The notes beneath the pieces were generated by a model. The model saw only the letters and a program-made list of their open reading frames with translations, ran no database searches and was not told the origin of the DNA. This document shows, one piece after another, positions 40,300 to 50,714 of a DNA stretch of 64,000 nucleotides. Numbering within the stretch: position 1 is the stretch's first letter; each line of letters begins with the position of its first letter. Position numbers and translations under genes: made by a program. The DNA comes from Tridacna crocea (lineage: Eukaryota; Mollusca; Bivalvia; Cardiida; Cardiidae): positions 56,364,192 through 56,428,191 of the forward strand of contig OX031061.1 of assembly GCA_943736015.1 (NCBI GenBank). The letters are read 5' to 3'.

Positions 40300-40336
40300 C
40301 AAAATGCAGTCTGATCTTGGTCTACACCGGCTGCAA
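40300..40336. repeat. GATCAGACTGCAC hairpin half
   Basis: atgcagtctgatcttggtct followed by acaccggctgc; right arm of the short hairpin family. Confidence 0.45.
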
Positions 40337-40366
40337 GAGCAACCAAATCTAGACACATGTACCTCT

Positions 40367-40595
40367 TTAACTCATTACCAAACGACACAATTTTAGGCTT
40401 GTCCAAATCAAGAGCATTTGCAGACGACTAAATAAAAGTGACAGAAAATTCGAAATTTGTTCTGTGAAAGGTAGAAAACATTGTGGGAAAAGTAGAAAAT
40501 GCTGGTTACCAGCATTTTCTCCTTTTCCCACAATGTTTTCTAAAAGCTTCTTTCTCAGGGGCGTCAAAAGTAGGGATTGTGTGGTAATGGGTTAA
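40367..40595 (+). mobile_element. THM1, intact
   Basis: ttaactcattaccaaacgac to gtgtggtaatgggttaa; hairpin with one mismatch (agtagaaaatg). Confidence 0.9.
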
Positions 40596-40609
40596 CGGTT
40601 AAGATAAAT

Positions 40610-40790
40610 GCAAAATTTGAACGACCCTGAAGAAGAAAGCCAGTCAAAAAACATTTTTGAAAAAGCAAGGCATTTTCTGCTTCTCCTACACTCTTTTCCA
40701 ACCTTTTATGGAAAAATCGGCCCTTTTTTTAGAGCCACACTGAATTTTCATCTGTAGGTAACCGCAAACCTAGGAGTATTTTTTTTTTGT
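40610..40790 (-). mobile_element. Diverged THM1
   Basis: acgaccctgaagaagaaagc then aaaacatttttgaaaaagca; ends lost. Confidence 0.45.
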
Positions 40791-41060
40791 TGTTGTATAT
40801 TATTTATCGATTGATCCAAAATACATGCACTGTCTGCACTTTGATTTTGTCTGCAGTTCTTAAAGTGCAGATGACTCATTCGGGGCTTGAATTACCCTAG
40901 ATAAAACGGGTATTACCCACTGTAATGAGTTTGTAAACAATGGACTGGTTCTCGTCTTGCAAACCTAGCAGATTTCCCGTCGACAGTTAGACAGACAGGC
41001 CGACAGACAGGTCTACGAGGAGTATCGATTTTCTTTGATATACCTTATCTATATTTGGGT

Positions 41061-41445
41061 ATAGCCCTTTACCAAATCCAAAGCATTTGCAGACGAGAAA
41101 ATAAAAGTGTCTGGAAATTTGAAATTTGTTTTGGGAAGGGTAGAAAACATTGTGAGAAAAGGAGAAAATGCTCGTCACAAAGGCTGTTAACTAAAGGCTT
41201 TTATCTTAGGGTCGTAAAAACGATGGTCCGTATTCACCAACTATTCTTAAGAACATTCCTGGTCTTATTCTCCAGAATTTTGTCATAATGAAAGTAACAG
41301 AACTTCTGATTGGCTAAACCAAATGGTTTAGCCAATCAGAAGTTCTGTTACTTTCACAGCCAGGAAATGTTGAAGAATAAGACCAAGAACGTTCTTAAGA
41401 ATGGTTGGTGAATACGGACCCAGGGATTGTTTGATAAAGGGTTAA
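41061..41445 (+). mobile_element. THM1 split by a CCAAT fold-back
   Basis: gccctttaccaaatccaaag on the left, cccagggattgtttgataaa on the right; right end gggttaa. The fold-back entered between gtcgtaaaaac and cagggattg. Confidence 0.8.
41225..41421. mobile_element. CCAAT fold-back element, nested, nearly perfect
   Basis: ggtccgtattcaccaactat to atggttggtgaatacggacc; centre aacttctgattggctaaacc facing ggtttagccaatcagaagtt. About 195 bp, the best preserved copy. Confidence 0.85.
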
Positions 41446-42120
41446 ATTGATGTAGAACGCTATCAGAGTATAGGCTGGCCACGCCTTTATATTGTCTTGT
41501 CTGGGACCGCCGAGGTAATACAGGACTTTTCATTTCTTTTTCTCTTTCTTTCTTAGCAGAACATTCAGACAAATGGATTAGATGAGAAGCGCTAGACGAA
41601 CTTAGCTGATACGCTAGCTGTCCAGCGACGTTGGATCCAAGCCATGCGATCATCTATGACCTTATTTTATCATATAACTCCCCTTGTTTTCAAAGTAATA
41701 CAGCCATTACGAATTTTCTTGTCTCACACACGTGTGAGATAAGAAAATAGTGCTGTATTTGGTCAACACTCTGTGATACCCCCATTCCACTAGACCGCAA
41801 TCCACGGCGCTCTCACGGAGTGCCGTAGATCGCCATGCAGAGCGCCAAGAACGCCAAGCACGCTAACAGATCTTTAACGGATCTCCAAGATCGCCAAGAT
41901 CGCCACCAGTCTACTCCCTTGTACAAAGATCCGTGGCGCTCTGGTTAGAACGCCGTCACATCGCTACTGAATCACTTAAATCGCTATCGAAACGCAACTT
42001 GAACGTAAACATCGTAAATGGAGCGCAATCGGATCACTCAAAAACGCAGATGTTCCTTCAGTATGCCGGTCATTGCGTTCCTATGTGATCCGATAGCGAC
42101 CATTAGAGATGTAGTGGCGC

Positions 42121-42290
42121 TCCGATACGATCAAGTGGCGATATGACAGCACTCTGTTACGATCAAGTGGCGATATGACAGCGCTCTGTTACGATCAAGT
42201 GGCGATATGACAGCGCTCTGTTACGATCAAGTGGCGATGTGATAGCGCTCCGTTACGATCAAGTGGCGATATGGTGGCGCTCCAATTGCG
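42121..42290. repeat. 32-bp subterminal tandem repeat, five units
   Basis: tacgatcaagtggcgatatg starts at 42126, 42158, 42190, 42222 and 42254, an exact 32-bp spacing; gacagcgctctgt completes the unit. Confidence 0.9.
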
Positions 42291-42317
42291 CCTTTGGAGA
42301 ACTATATAAAGGAGTGT

Positions 42318-42640
42318 CTGTCTCTCAGTAGTGCAGTGGTAAAACGCTGGATTTTCAATCCTGAGGCCCGCGGTTCGGTACCAAGCCCAACCAGGACCTT
42401 TCTGAGACACCTTGTGTTTCCCACTCAACTAGAGATGAACTGGTTTGGAACCCAGAGGTAGCCTCGCGTGTGTCGGTGCTTTACACTGGGCACGTTAAGG
42501 AACCAAGGAGGTATATTCGAAGAAGAGTTCGGGGCTAGTACCCGGATTTCCTTGTATCCGATTCTTTTTCTCTAATGGTCCATACCATATATGCCTCGAG
42601 CACAGAGGGACCTTAATCCTACAAAGTCATCATATCATCA
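42318..42640 (+). repeat. tRNA-derived SINE inside the TIR element
   Basis: cagtggtaaaacgctggatt (box A-like region) and cggttcggtacc (box B-like), then a long body to ggaccttaatcctacaaagt. It sits between the two ends of 41777-42987. Confidence 0.65.
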
Positions 42641-42987
42641 TTTCACATTTGGAGACCGCCAGGTGTAGGTACAATAAATTTTTTAGTCAACTACAGTATG
42701 CCATCAAGGGGAAGGAGCGAAAAGGGGGGTCAAAGCCTCGGGTCGCTAACGGAGCGACATCAGGTCGTATAAGGTTGCAGCTCCTAGCGAGGCTACGATA
42801 GTGACTATGTACAGTTAAATCGCTATCGGATCCCAATGATCGTTACTTGATCGCCAGCGGAGCGTCATCTGGTTGTTATCTGAGCGGGAGTGTCCTCATA
42901 ATCACCAATCCGGCAGCGATCTGAGTCGATCTACGGCGGTATGAGCGCACAGAGCGCCGTAGATCGCGGCCTAGTGGAATGGGGGTA

Positions 42988-43234
42988 TGACTATACGCTT
43001 CATTCTAAAACATTTCTGACCAAGGTTCCTGATTAAAATTTGCGGTCAAAATTCTTAATCGTGATAAAGTTGTTAATTTAATCACCTGAAGACTCAAAAC
43101 AAAAATCAAAATGAAATGTAAGCAAGTTTCTTCGGAACTATTTTTCGTTCGTAATGTACCTGTCAAAGTAAGCGCACAGGCTTCATGTAAATTTCACTTT
43201 TGGACTATAATTCTTGCTATATAGTAATGTGATA
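42988..43234. other. Nothing recognised
   Basis: Flank of the TIR element, AT-rich. Confidence 0.3.
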
Positions 43235-43378
43235 AAAAGAATCTGACACTCGTTGGTTTTTGAGGGAAAGATTTCTTATACTTATCCACAAAAAAATGTT
43301 ATTAAGCGAGCCTAACATTTTTGTAAACTCGTTAAATATTTTTTTTTCTCAAAAACCAACTCATTTCAGATCCTGTAT
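43235..43378. repeat. Fold-back element (~140 bp)
   Basis: gttggtttttgagggaaaga faces tttctcaaaaaccaactc; inner aaaaatgttattaagcgagc faces ctaacatttttgtaaactcg. Single copy. Confidence 0.7.
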
Positions 43379-43809
43379 TTCCTCCTCTGAGCATCACTTA
43401 CACTTCCTTTGAGGTCATTAACAATACATTACCACTGCAGGTTTGGTCATTGTTTAGCACCAGGTAGCTCAGATCTAAGATGAGACGAACCTAAATCTAC
43501 ACTATCCGTAATAGCTATTTCAACACTGAGTCATCTGTGTTTCAAGTGAAAGTGTCACACACTAAATTTAGAAATGGTCACGGGCAAGTAATTTTAGAAC
43601 AGAGCTATCAGCATCCCATATTTGTCATCAAATGTATCGTGCAAATACATGGGTCACCAAGGACTAAATCTAGTCACATAGATCTAATAGACTGATTGAT
43701 TATTGCAATGGTTTTTAAGGAGATTTTCAACATTATTTCAGTCATATCAAGACATGATGCAGAACGTGGACAAACATTTTGAACGTCAAGCACTGAATGT
43801 AAACATATT
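43379..43809. other. Nothing recognised
   Basis: No gene or family repeat seen. Confidence 0.3.
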
Positions 43810-43811
43810 GG

Positions 43812-43938
43812 TTGTACGGTAAAGTGGCAGCGGAGTTGGAAACTTGTTCACGGCTGTAGCCCTGAGCCGAAGATGAGGTAGCGATACGATTCAACACATC
43901 CGTGAACAAGTTACCAAGTCCCCTGCTACCTGAACGTG
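43812..43938. repeat. GTCAGGTGG palindrome, solo
   Basis: tgtacggtaaagtggcagcg..cttgttcacggc facing ccgtgaacaagttaccaagt..ccctgctacctgaacgtg, with gagccgaagatgaggt in the loop. Same palindrome as the end of 34420-34885. Confidence 0.7.
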
Positions 43939-43947
43939 CTATGTTGT

Positions 43948-44110
43948 TGTCAACCCCAATCTATGGGGTTGACCGAACTATGGGGTGGAACCCCAAAGTT
44001 CGTACGAACTATGGTGTTCAACCCCAAAGTTCGGTCCGATGATGCATAACCTGGGGTATCCGACCGAACAATACGGTTCGGTCAACCCCATCGTTCGGTC
44101 CAACAATGCT
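43948..44110. repeat. Cluster of overlapping dyads (CCGAAC / AACCCC)
   Basis: gttcggtcaaccccatcgtt, gaccgaactatggggtgg, caaccccaaagttcggtcc and tcaaccccaatctatgggg recur in both orientations within 160 bp. Confidence 0.75.
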
Positions 44111-44694
44111 AGTCAAGCGATGTACGGCATTATTGTGCTCTTTTTCTCGAGAACCATTTTTTGACGCGACAGTTTAGCTACATATCAACTCCATATCTGA
44201 TCTAGACGAATACTTGTGTCGTATGTTGAGATCATTGCGAAAATTTCGTGGCACAGTTGCCTTTCTATGCATTTCTATGGGTGTGTCTATCAATATTTAT
44301 TGTAATTTATTATCAATTTAGAAAGACTATTTCTGGGTGTGCAATGATTCGATCAAGTATAACAAGTAGTTAAAGTCTCAAGTTGAGCTAAAAAGGTTTG
44401 AACCGACAAAAATTAAATTGAATAGTTCGTACACGCAAGATAAACGTTAAGAATATACAATTCTATAAAGAGTTTGGTGACATGGAACGCGTTTGAGGTC
44501 AATTGCTGCCATTAAAAGCGCCTCTGTTATCTTGATCAAAATGATATATTTCGAATTCAATTCTGCAACAATATATTCAATCTTTGATACTAAATAACCG
44601 CTTTCTATTGAAAACATTACCTTTTAGCGCATGATTTCAGGTTTAACCTCGCTTGACCTTTCCTTTATGAAAAAGAGATTTTTTTTTTGTCCAA
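44111..44694. other. Nothing recognised
   Basis: AT-rich, no repeat or gene signal. Confidence 0.35.
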
Positions 44695-44698
44695 ACGA

Positions 44699-44786
44699 CA
44701 AATCGTCGGTTTACTTCCAAAACCTCGTAACTACAGCTTGTTCCAAGCTGTAGTTACGAGGTTTTGGAAGTATACCGACGAAATAA
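44699..44786. mobile_element. Fold-back element, copy 1
   Basis: tcgtcggtttacttccaaaa..cctcgtaactacagcttg faces caagctgtagttacgaggtt..ttggaagtataccgacga with a 3-bp loop. Copy 2 is at 57954-58036. Confidence 0.85.
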
Positions 44787-44790
44787 AACA

Positions 44791-45739
44791 AAGCCCGCAT
44801 AATTATGTTCTAATCTATATCTGTATGTTATTAAACTCCCAAGATCTGTGAATTTGTTTCCGCATAAGAAGAAAACATGGGCCTTGATTATTTTAATCTC
44901 TTTCATTCAGTTTATGATTCGATCTCTGAAATTAGAAAATGGAACGACGAGACCATTCTCTCATTACCTTTACCGGCTTATAACTGTAAAAGTAGTAATG
45001 TCTTTTGGGTTATCTGTGATAGTGGTTTTCATTGGTTTTATTAGCCCTTCATTCTTCTAATAAAATTTTTAAGAGCTAGTTAATGAAAGCTTCTGTATGG
45101 TAATACTGTGATGACCAAATTATGTGATCAGTGATTTCGCAGTTTGTGTAAATATCTCTCTCTCTTTCAGTTGTTACGTCAACAAGAAAGTAAGAAATTT
45201 CAATGCCAAACAACTAGGCCGAACAGCCAAATATGGTTGTATTAAAGATACTGTGCCAAAATTTTGCTTGGAGAAAAATATTAAATTTCCAGTAAATCAG
45301 CAGCAATTTACACTTTCTTCATAGGCTCATGTGTGATGCATTTTATAAGCTTCAGGAATGCATTCAACCATAAGTCACGTAGAAAAGGACAAGGCAAGCT
45401 TAAGACTTGTGCTGAAAGCTACCGTAAATATTCTTCATTCATTTAATGCAAGTGTGGTACAAAAAATACATTAAGGTTTTCAGATTTTTGCGTAAACGTA
45501 TTTTGTTCAAATTTACACAGGCGCACTGCGACCTTTTAGTTACAAGCCTCTAATAATGTATTTCTACTTTTTTCCAGGCCTACTTCTAAGACCTGTTTAG
45601 ACGTTACCATTTCTTTCGTGTACACCCTTAAACCCATTGCTCTCGTAGAAGACAAACTACAAGCATTATGCAAAAAGCTCAATGGGCAATTTTATTCATG
45701 GTTAAATAGGTATCAAACATTGTGATGTTATTCAGTTTT
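44791..45739. other. Nothing recognised; small ORFs only
   Basis: A 70-codon frame from 44848 has hydrophobic stretches (ALIILISFIQFMI) but AT-rich low-bias codons and no homology I recognise. Confidence 0.35.
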
Positions 45740-47140
45740 AGCTCCACTGGGCGAAGGCCAGCAAGCTTACATGTATGTCATGGCCCGGTGTCCGTCGTGC
45801 GTCTGTGCGTTAACTTTCATTTAAAATATCTTCTTCATCCAATTTTGATGAAACTTCACAGAAATGATCCTGCCATGGTCTTCAGAAGTTCTTGAAAATT
45901 TTTATTCCTTTCAAAAACTCTTCTTGTCATGGCAACAAAACTGAAAAAAAAATTATTGGAAATCTATGAAAATCTTCTTGTCTGAAACCATACGGTCTGC
46001 GGCTACCAAATTTGGCATATAGCTTTATCTAGTAGACATCTACCAATCTTCTGCAAATTATAGCCGTTGGGTCAAAATTTGCCCCGCACCGGAGGTCACA
46101 AGTTTAAAAAAAGGCTTACACGGGGAAATTGTAAAATACTTCAGGTATCTAACCATAAGGCCAAGGTCTATAAAATTTGGCATGTAGCTTTATCAAGTAG
46201 ATGTCTACCAAGCGAGACCAAATTATAGCCCTAGGGTCAAATTTGGCTCCGCCCGGGGGTCAGAAGTTTTACATGAGCTAAAACTTTAAAAATCTTCTCA
46301 TACCTAGCCATGGGGCCTAGGGCTACCAAATTTTGCCTGTAGCTTTATCTAGTGGGTGTCTACAAAAGTTGCCCGTATTACAGCCCTGGGATCAAACTTG
46401 GTTCCACCCCAGGGGTCAGAAGGTTTATATGGGCTAATATAGGGAAACTTTGGAAATCTTAATGTACCTAGCCATCGAACCAAGGACTAAAAAAGTTTGC
46501 ATGTAGCTTTATCTAGTGGATATCTACTAAGGTTGCCCAAATTATAACCATGGGGTGAAATTTGGTCCAAACCCGGGGTCCTAAGTTTTACATGGGCTTA
46601 TATAGGGAAAATTTTAAACTTCACTCGTGTCTAGCGATAAGACCCAGGGCTACCAAATTTTGTCTACAGTGGGCCTCTACCAAGAGGGTTCTAATCAAAG
46701 CCTTGGGGTCAAGTTTGTCCCCACATCAGGAGTCACAAGTTTTACATGAGCTTTCATTGTGAAAACTTTATATATCTTCTTGCTACTAACCATAATAAGA
46801 CCTAGGGCTACTAAATTTAGCCCTGTCCCAGGGGTCTCATTTTTTACAGGGCCTTTTATTGAGGTAACTTTGAAAATTTTCTTATTTATAACCACAAATT
46901 CTCGACCTGTATTGTCTGGTATGGGGCTTAATCTTGTTGACCTCGACCATGTTTCAAGTATTTTTAGCTTTTTGGTCAAAATGGCTTTGCACTCCGATCA
47001 TAACTAACTGTAGGAATTTACAGAAAAAGAATTGTGTGTCTTCTACTTAGTAACCGATTGGCCAAGTATTGCAATGTTTGGCTTGTAGTGTCTTGACTTA
47101 TTAGCCAGTGGAGCGACCCAGGGCCATCATAGCCCTCTTG
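45740..47140 (+). mobile_element. Terminal-hairpin element, full length
   Basis: T|agctccactgggcgaaggcc start with ggtgtccgtcgtgcgtctg; ~140-150 bp units with atctagtgggtgtctac, tagccctagggtcaaattt and caggggtcagaag boxes. Ends gggccatcatagccctcttg|T. Confidence 0.8.
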
Positions 47141-47644
47141 TTATCCATGGCGTTGACAGTTCCATTGCGAAGAGTTGTAAATCTTTTCATCAGCTTTGTA
47201 ATCAGTCAACATCAAAACAATAAAACAAAGACATTTTACTGATTTGTTTCCATTTTTGTGTGTTTTTTTGTAAACTATATATAACCATTCTACGCTGATT
47301 ATTTGAACAAACTGATAACTCATCCCTTCGCGAGCTAAATTGAACCCAATATCGGTAGTATCAGATTAACGCGCGAAGACCATTTACGTATTTACTCAAT
47401 CGTAGACCAATTAATGATATTCAATATCGTAATTTGTGAAGAACATCAAAACGATTGATTGATAATTATAAGTGCCGCAATCTTATAGTTTTGTAATCTG
47501 ATAGTTTGTTTATGTTCTAAAATTGGCCCTGTTGACGTCAACGTATTGAATAAGCTTTATTTCCTGACATATTAATAGTCTTCATTGAAATAAATCAACT
47601 TCTTTCTTTTTTCTGGTTGGTTTTATTCCCGTAACAGTGAATGT
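47141..47644. other. Nothing recognised
   Basis: No repeat or gene signal seen. Confidence 0.35.
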
Positions 47645-48140
47645 CCTCCCGAACAGTATTAGTTGTATGGCCAGGTGGCAGGGAAACTTGGAAACTTGTT
47701 CACGGCTGTGTTTAATCATATCGCCCCGAGCCGAAGGCGAGGTGGCAACTTGATTAACGACAGCAATGAACAAGTTTCCAAGTCCCCTGCCACCTGACCG
47801 TAAGCCGAATTTAATTAAACTGCTAAGTTACACCCTTTCAAAGAGTATTAAGCGAAATTTTCCTGTTTTATAGTCTCATGAATCGAGTATGCTGGCGAAA
47901 TAGAAATTCCCTTCTGAGTGCTCCAATTCATTGAAATCTGACGTCACTGGGAACTGACGTCACAAAAAATGCACAGTTTGGTGCGTAAACGTGCAGTCTG
48001 GTGATCGATCGACGCCGCCATTTTGGATGTTTGTGTTGCAAGTGTAGTGATGTTTACGGGGCACTTAAAAGGGAAACTGGCTTTACGTGGTTTTTGCCAG
48101 TGTAAATGATATGTTCCCGGTATGTTAACCAATCAGATCA
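47645..48140 (-). mobile_element. CRE/YY1-motif element, reverse copy
   Basis: Palindromic end tatggccaggtggcaggg / cccctgccacctgaccgtaa, then two tgacgtcac sites (47940-47965), gacgccgccattttggatg and ggctttacgtggtttttgcc. Reverse complement of 34420-34885. Confidence 0.78.
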
Positions 48141-48162
48141 CAATCACAATCGGTATGTTAAC

Positions 48163-48242
48163 CAATCAGCTCGGGGTGACATGATTCACCACAACCGTGA
48201 AGAAGTTTCCAAGTCCCCTACCACCTGACCGTACAACTAATA
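48163..48242 (-). repeat. Extra end of the GTCAGGTGG element
   Basis: gctcggggtgacatgattca then cctaccacctgaccgtacaa, matching the right end of 34420-34885 in the same direction; probably a second, truncated insertion. Confidence 0.65.
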
Positions 48243-48929
48243 ATGCCTACCATAAGTCAAACCCTTACAAGTATATTTTTCAGTCGCATTATTTCGGACA
48301 TAAGATTTGTATGGACAACAGATGAACAGACCGAATAAAGAATGCAGAAGGGGGATTAGGGCCGACCCAACAGTCCTTGTCGATAGATTATGACGTGTAA
48401 AGGAAATGAAGTTATTGTCAACTCTTTTCTTGTTATGATAGACACCTTTGTTTACTTTGTTGTTGATTAATAGCCTAAACAATCATGGCTGCATTACAGT
48501 TAAGCCCCGACACGTGATGTGAACCCATTGAAACTGTACTTTCGCCATAGGAGAAAATCCAAAGATAAAAATTTTGTGAAATTTCATTGAATCCCATTGT
48601 TCAAAGCGCTTTTGGAATTGACAGATGAATAATCGATGTTCCTTTTTTTTTTGTTTGGCGTATTAGAAGTAGAACGGTGGTAGTGGTTTTGTTATTGTTG
48701 TACTTTTGCTGCATTATAGAATAGGTTCAGAGAAACTGACCCATTGTGTTTGACTTGCGTATCTGAACAATATTCGACTTTGTTTTCAAGACTCTATCGG
48801 TCATGTACGGCGACCGCTTATTCATTTATGTAGTTATTGGGTTTGGGTATATCATAAATAAGCAATGCTCTGAGAAAAGGTTTTTTTATTTGTGCTTAGC
48901 AGATTATCTCATAATTATTGATCAGTAAA
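48243..48929. other. Nothing recognised
   Basis: No repeat family or coding exon seen. Confidence 0.35.
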
Positions 48930-49085
48930 ATTCGTTTATCTAGTAATTGCATGAATCCCTTAGAAAAATGGTCCTTCAAGTTCGACAGAATTTTCCAAAA
49001 AAAAAAAAAAGTTTCAACTCATGTCAGTCTGCGTGGACTGGGCAGGTTGACATGTATCGATACTTTTGCAGATGATTTAAACCTT
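48930..49085. repeat. GTCAGCCTGC hairpin element
   Basis: actcatgtcagtctgcgtgg facing gcaggttgacatgtatcg, flanked by an A13 run and atacttttgcagat. Confidence 0.5.
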
Positions 49086-49185
49086 CTTTTTTGTAGAGAT
49101 TGGCCAATACACAGTGTTGCGGGAGACCACCCCTTCCTGCATGGCTTTGTCCCGATTTAAATACAATACCTGACTACTGCGTCAG

Positions 49186-49267
49186 GGAGATATCTCTTTG
49201 GCTCAGTGGTTAAGGTATTGGCCTCTCGTCTGGGAGTTCCGAGGTTCGAATCCCACCCGGTCCCTTA
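49186..49267 (+). repeat. tRNA-like sequence (SINE head or pseudo-tRNA)
   Basis: tttggctcagtggttaagg (box A-like) and gaggttcgaatcc (box B), with outer GGGA/TCCC pairing. The T-stem does not pair well, so a functional tRNA is unlikely. Confidence 0.5.
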
Positions 49268-49618
49268 TTTCTGCCATGCATTTATTAATTTGTTTCTTAG
49301 TTACGGACTTAGTTCGTAAAAACAGGTTCCATATCATTGGGTTTTGCTACGTTACAAATTGGGTGAAAATCACCACTGTTTATCGGCAAATTAGAACTTG
49401 GCTGTGTTTTGCGATCAAAAACGATATGTCCAGTAACTTACACTAAGAATTTAAATCAAAGTGCTGTTAGCACTGTAATTGGTCGACACTGAATTATTAA
49501 AATGGTTTGAAATCATAAATGGTAGTTGTTTGCACTATATATGGGAAAGAAATCCTACACTTTATAACTGAGTCACGTAGGGACCCCCTTTTCTAACCAT
49601 CCTTTACAAATTAGTAGC
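49268..49618. other. Nothing recognised
   Basis: May be the body of a SINE following the tRNA-like head, but no second copy is in the window. Confidence 0.3.
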
Positions 49619-49848
49619 TTAACTCATTACCAAACGACAACATTTTGGACAAGTCCAAATTGAAAGCATTTGCAGACGACAAATAAAATGTGAATAAAAA
49701 AAATGAAATTTGATATGGGAAGGATAGAAAACATTGTGGGAAAAGAAGAAAATGCTGGAAACCAGCATTTTCTCCTTTTCACACAATATTTTCTAAAGTT
49801 TTCTTTCTCAGAGTCGTCAAAATGAGGGATTGTGTGGTAATGGGTCAA
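49619..49848 (+). mobile_element. THM1 palindromic MITE
   Basis: ttaactcattaccaaacgac to gtgtggtaatgggtcaa; right TTAA mutated to TCAA; dyad has one mismatch. Confidence 0.86.
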
Positions 49849-50248
49849 GAAAATGATATAGATATATGTCTGCGACTTGACAGAAATTACAGTAGAATGT
49901 AAGTGACTATTCTGACCTGTAATACCGATTTTCAAGCTTTAAGATATCACTCATCATGAATAACGGTACCCAACAACTTTTTAGAAAAGATTAAAAGAAT
50001 ACAGATACATGTATTCTTTCTGTAACTTTCGCAACTTTGGGAGTTATACTGTAACATACTGGCAGATTTTATCAAGAGGTCATATAGAATATGTCTGTAT
50101 TATGACTATCAAATTATTTACTTAAACTGCTCGAATTTATCTGGACAAATTGCTAATGTTTTTCGGCTGGTTAAATTATTGTCTAATACATCGGCTAGCC
50201 AATTCCTCCCACATTAATTTCTAACAATGTAGTATCTACCAAACCGTC
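49849..50248. other. Nothing recognised
   Basis: No repeat or gene signal seen. Confidence 0.35.
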
Positions 50249-50570
50249 AACCCTTTATCATATGATGCAATTTTAGATTTGTCCAAATCGATAGCATTCC
50301 CACATGACGAATGAGAAGTAGACAAAATAATATGTTAAATCGTTAAAATGGTGACAAAAAATGTAGAAAGAAGTGAAAACGATCTTTATCTGCATTTTTA
50401 GCTCACCTGAGCACAACGTGCTCAATGGGAGCTTTTATGACCACCCGATGTTTGTCGTCCGTCGTGTGTCGTGAAACTACAGAAATGAAGAAATTCTTGA
50501 AAATTCTTGGCCCTCTTGTTCCTTTTCCCACAATGCTTAGATAGCTTGGTTAAAACACTCAGATATAGCC
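50249..50570 (+). mobile_element. Old THM1 split by a minimal terminal-hairpin element
   Basis: aaccctttatcatatgatgc and tagcattcccacatgacgaa on the left, ccttttcccacaatgcttag on the right of the insertion; right end decayed. Confidence 0.65.
50400..50518 (+). mobile_element. Minimal 119-bp terminal-hairpin element
   Basis: T|agctcacctgagcacaacgt..gctcaatgggagct start hairpin, tttgtcgtccgtcgtgtgtc, and end cttggccctcttg|T, without tandem units. Lies between gcatttt and tccttttcccac of the host MITE. Confidence 0.82.
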
Positions 50571-50714
50571 TTTAAGCCCTTCAGATTTTGGGACAAATAT
50601 TTTACAAAAATACAAAAAAAAAAAAATCATCTTCATACTCCCAAAGCCTTTTATTTTCATTCATAAAAACCCAGTAATCGAAAACCATCAGAGAAATTAG
50701 AGATTTACCACGGT
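50570..50714 (-). mobile_element. TTAA/AGGTGG element fragment
   Basis: cagattttgggacaaatatt, catactcccaaagcctttta and gaaattagagatttaccacg match the right half of 38490-38993 reversed. Confidence 0.6.

Larger units (their letters stand above)
41777..42987. mobile_element. 1.2 kb TIR element with 3-bp target duplication
   Basis: tacccccattccactagacc at left and cctagtggaatgggggta at right are inverted repeats, each bordered by TGA outside. Rich in cgctatcg/gcgatc-type motifs; no transposase frame. The 3-bp duplication would suit CACTA- or Harbinger-like elements (inference). Confidence 0.78.

Noticed and set aside
44848..45060. 70-codon ORF with hydrophobic segments
   Set aside because: AT-rich codons give Ile/Phe/Leu-rich peptides by chance; no homology recognised and no gene context.
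49186..49267. Functional tRNA gene
   Set aside because: Box A and box B are visible but the T-stem pairs poorly, so a SINE head or pseudogene is more likely.
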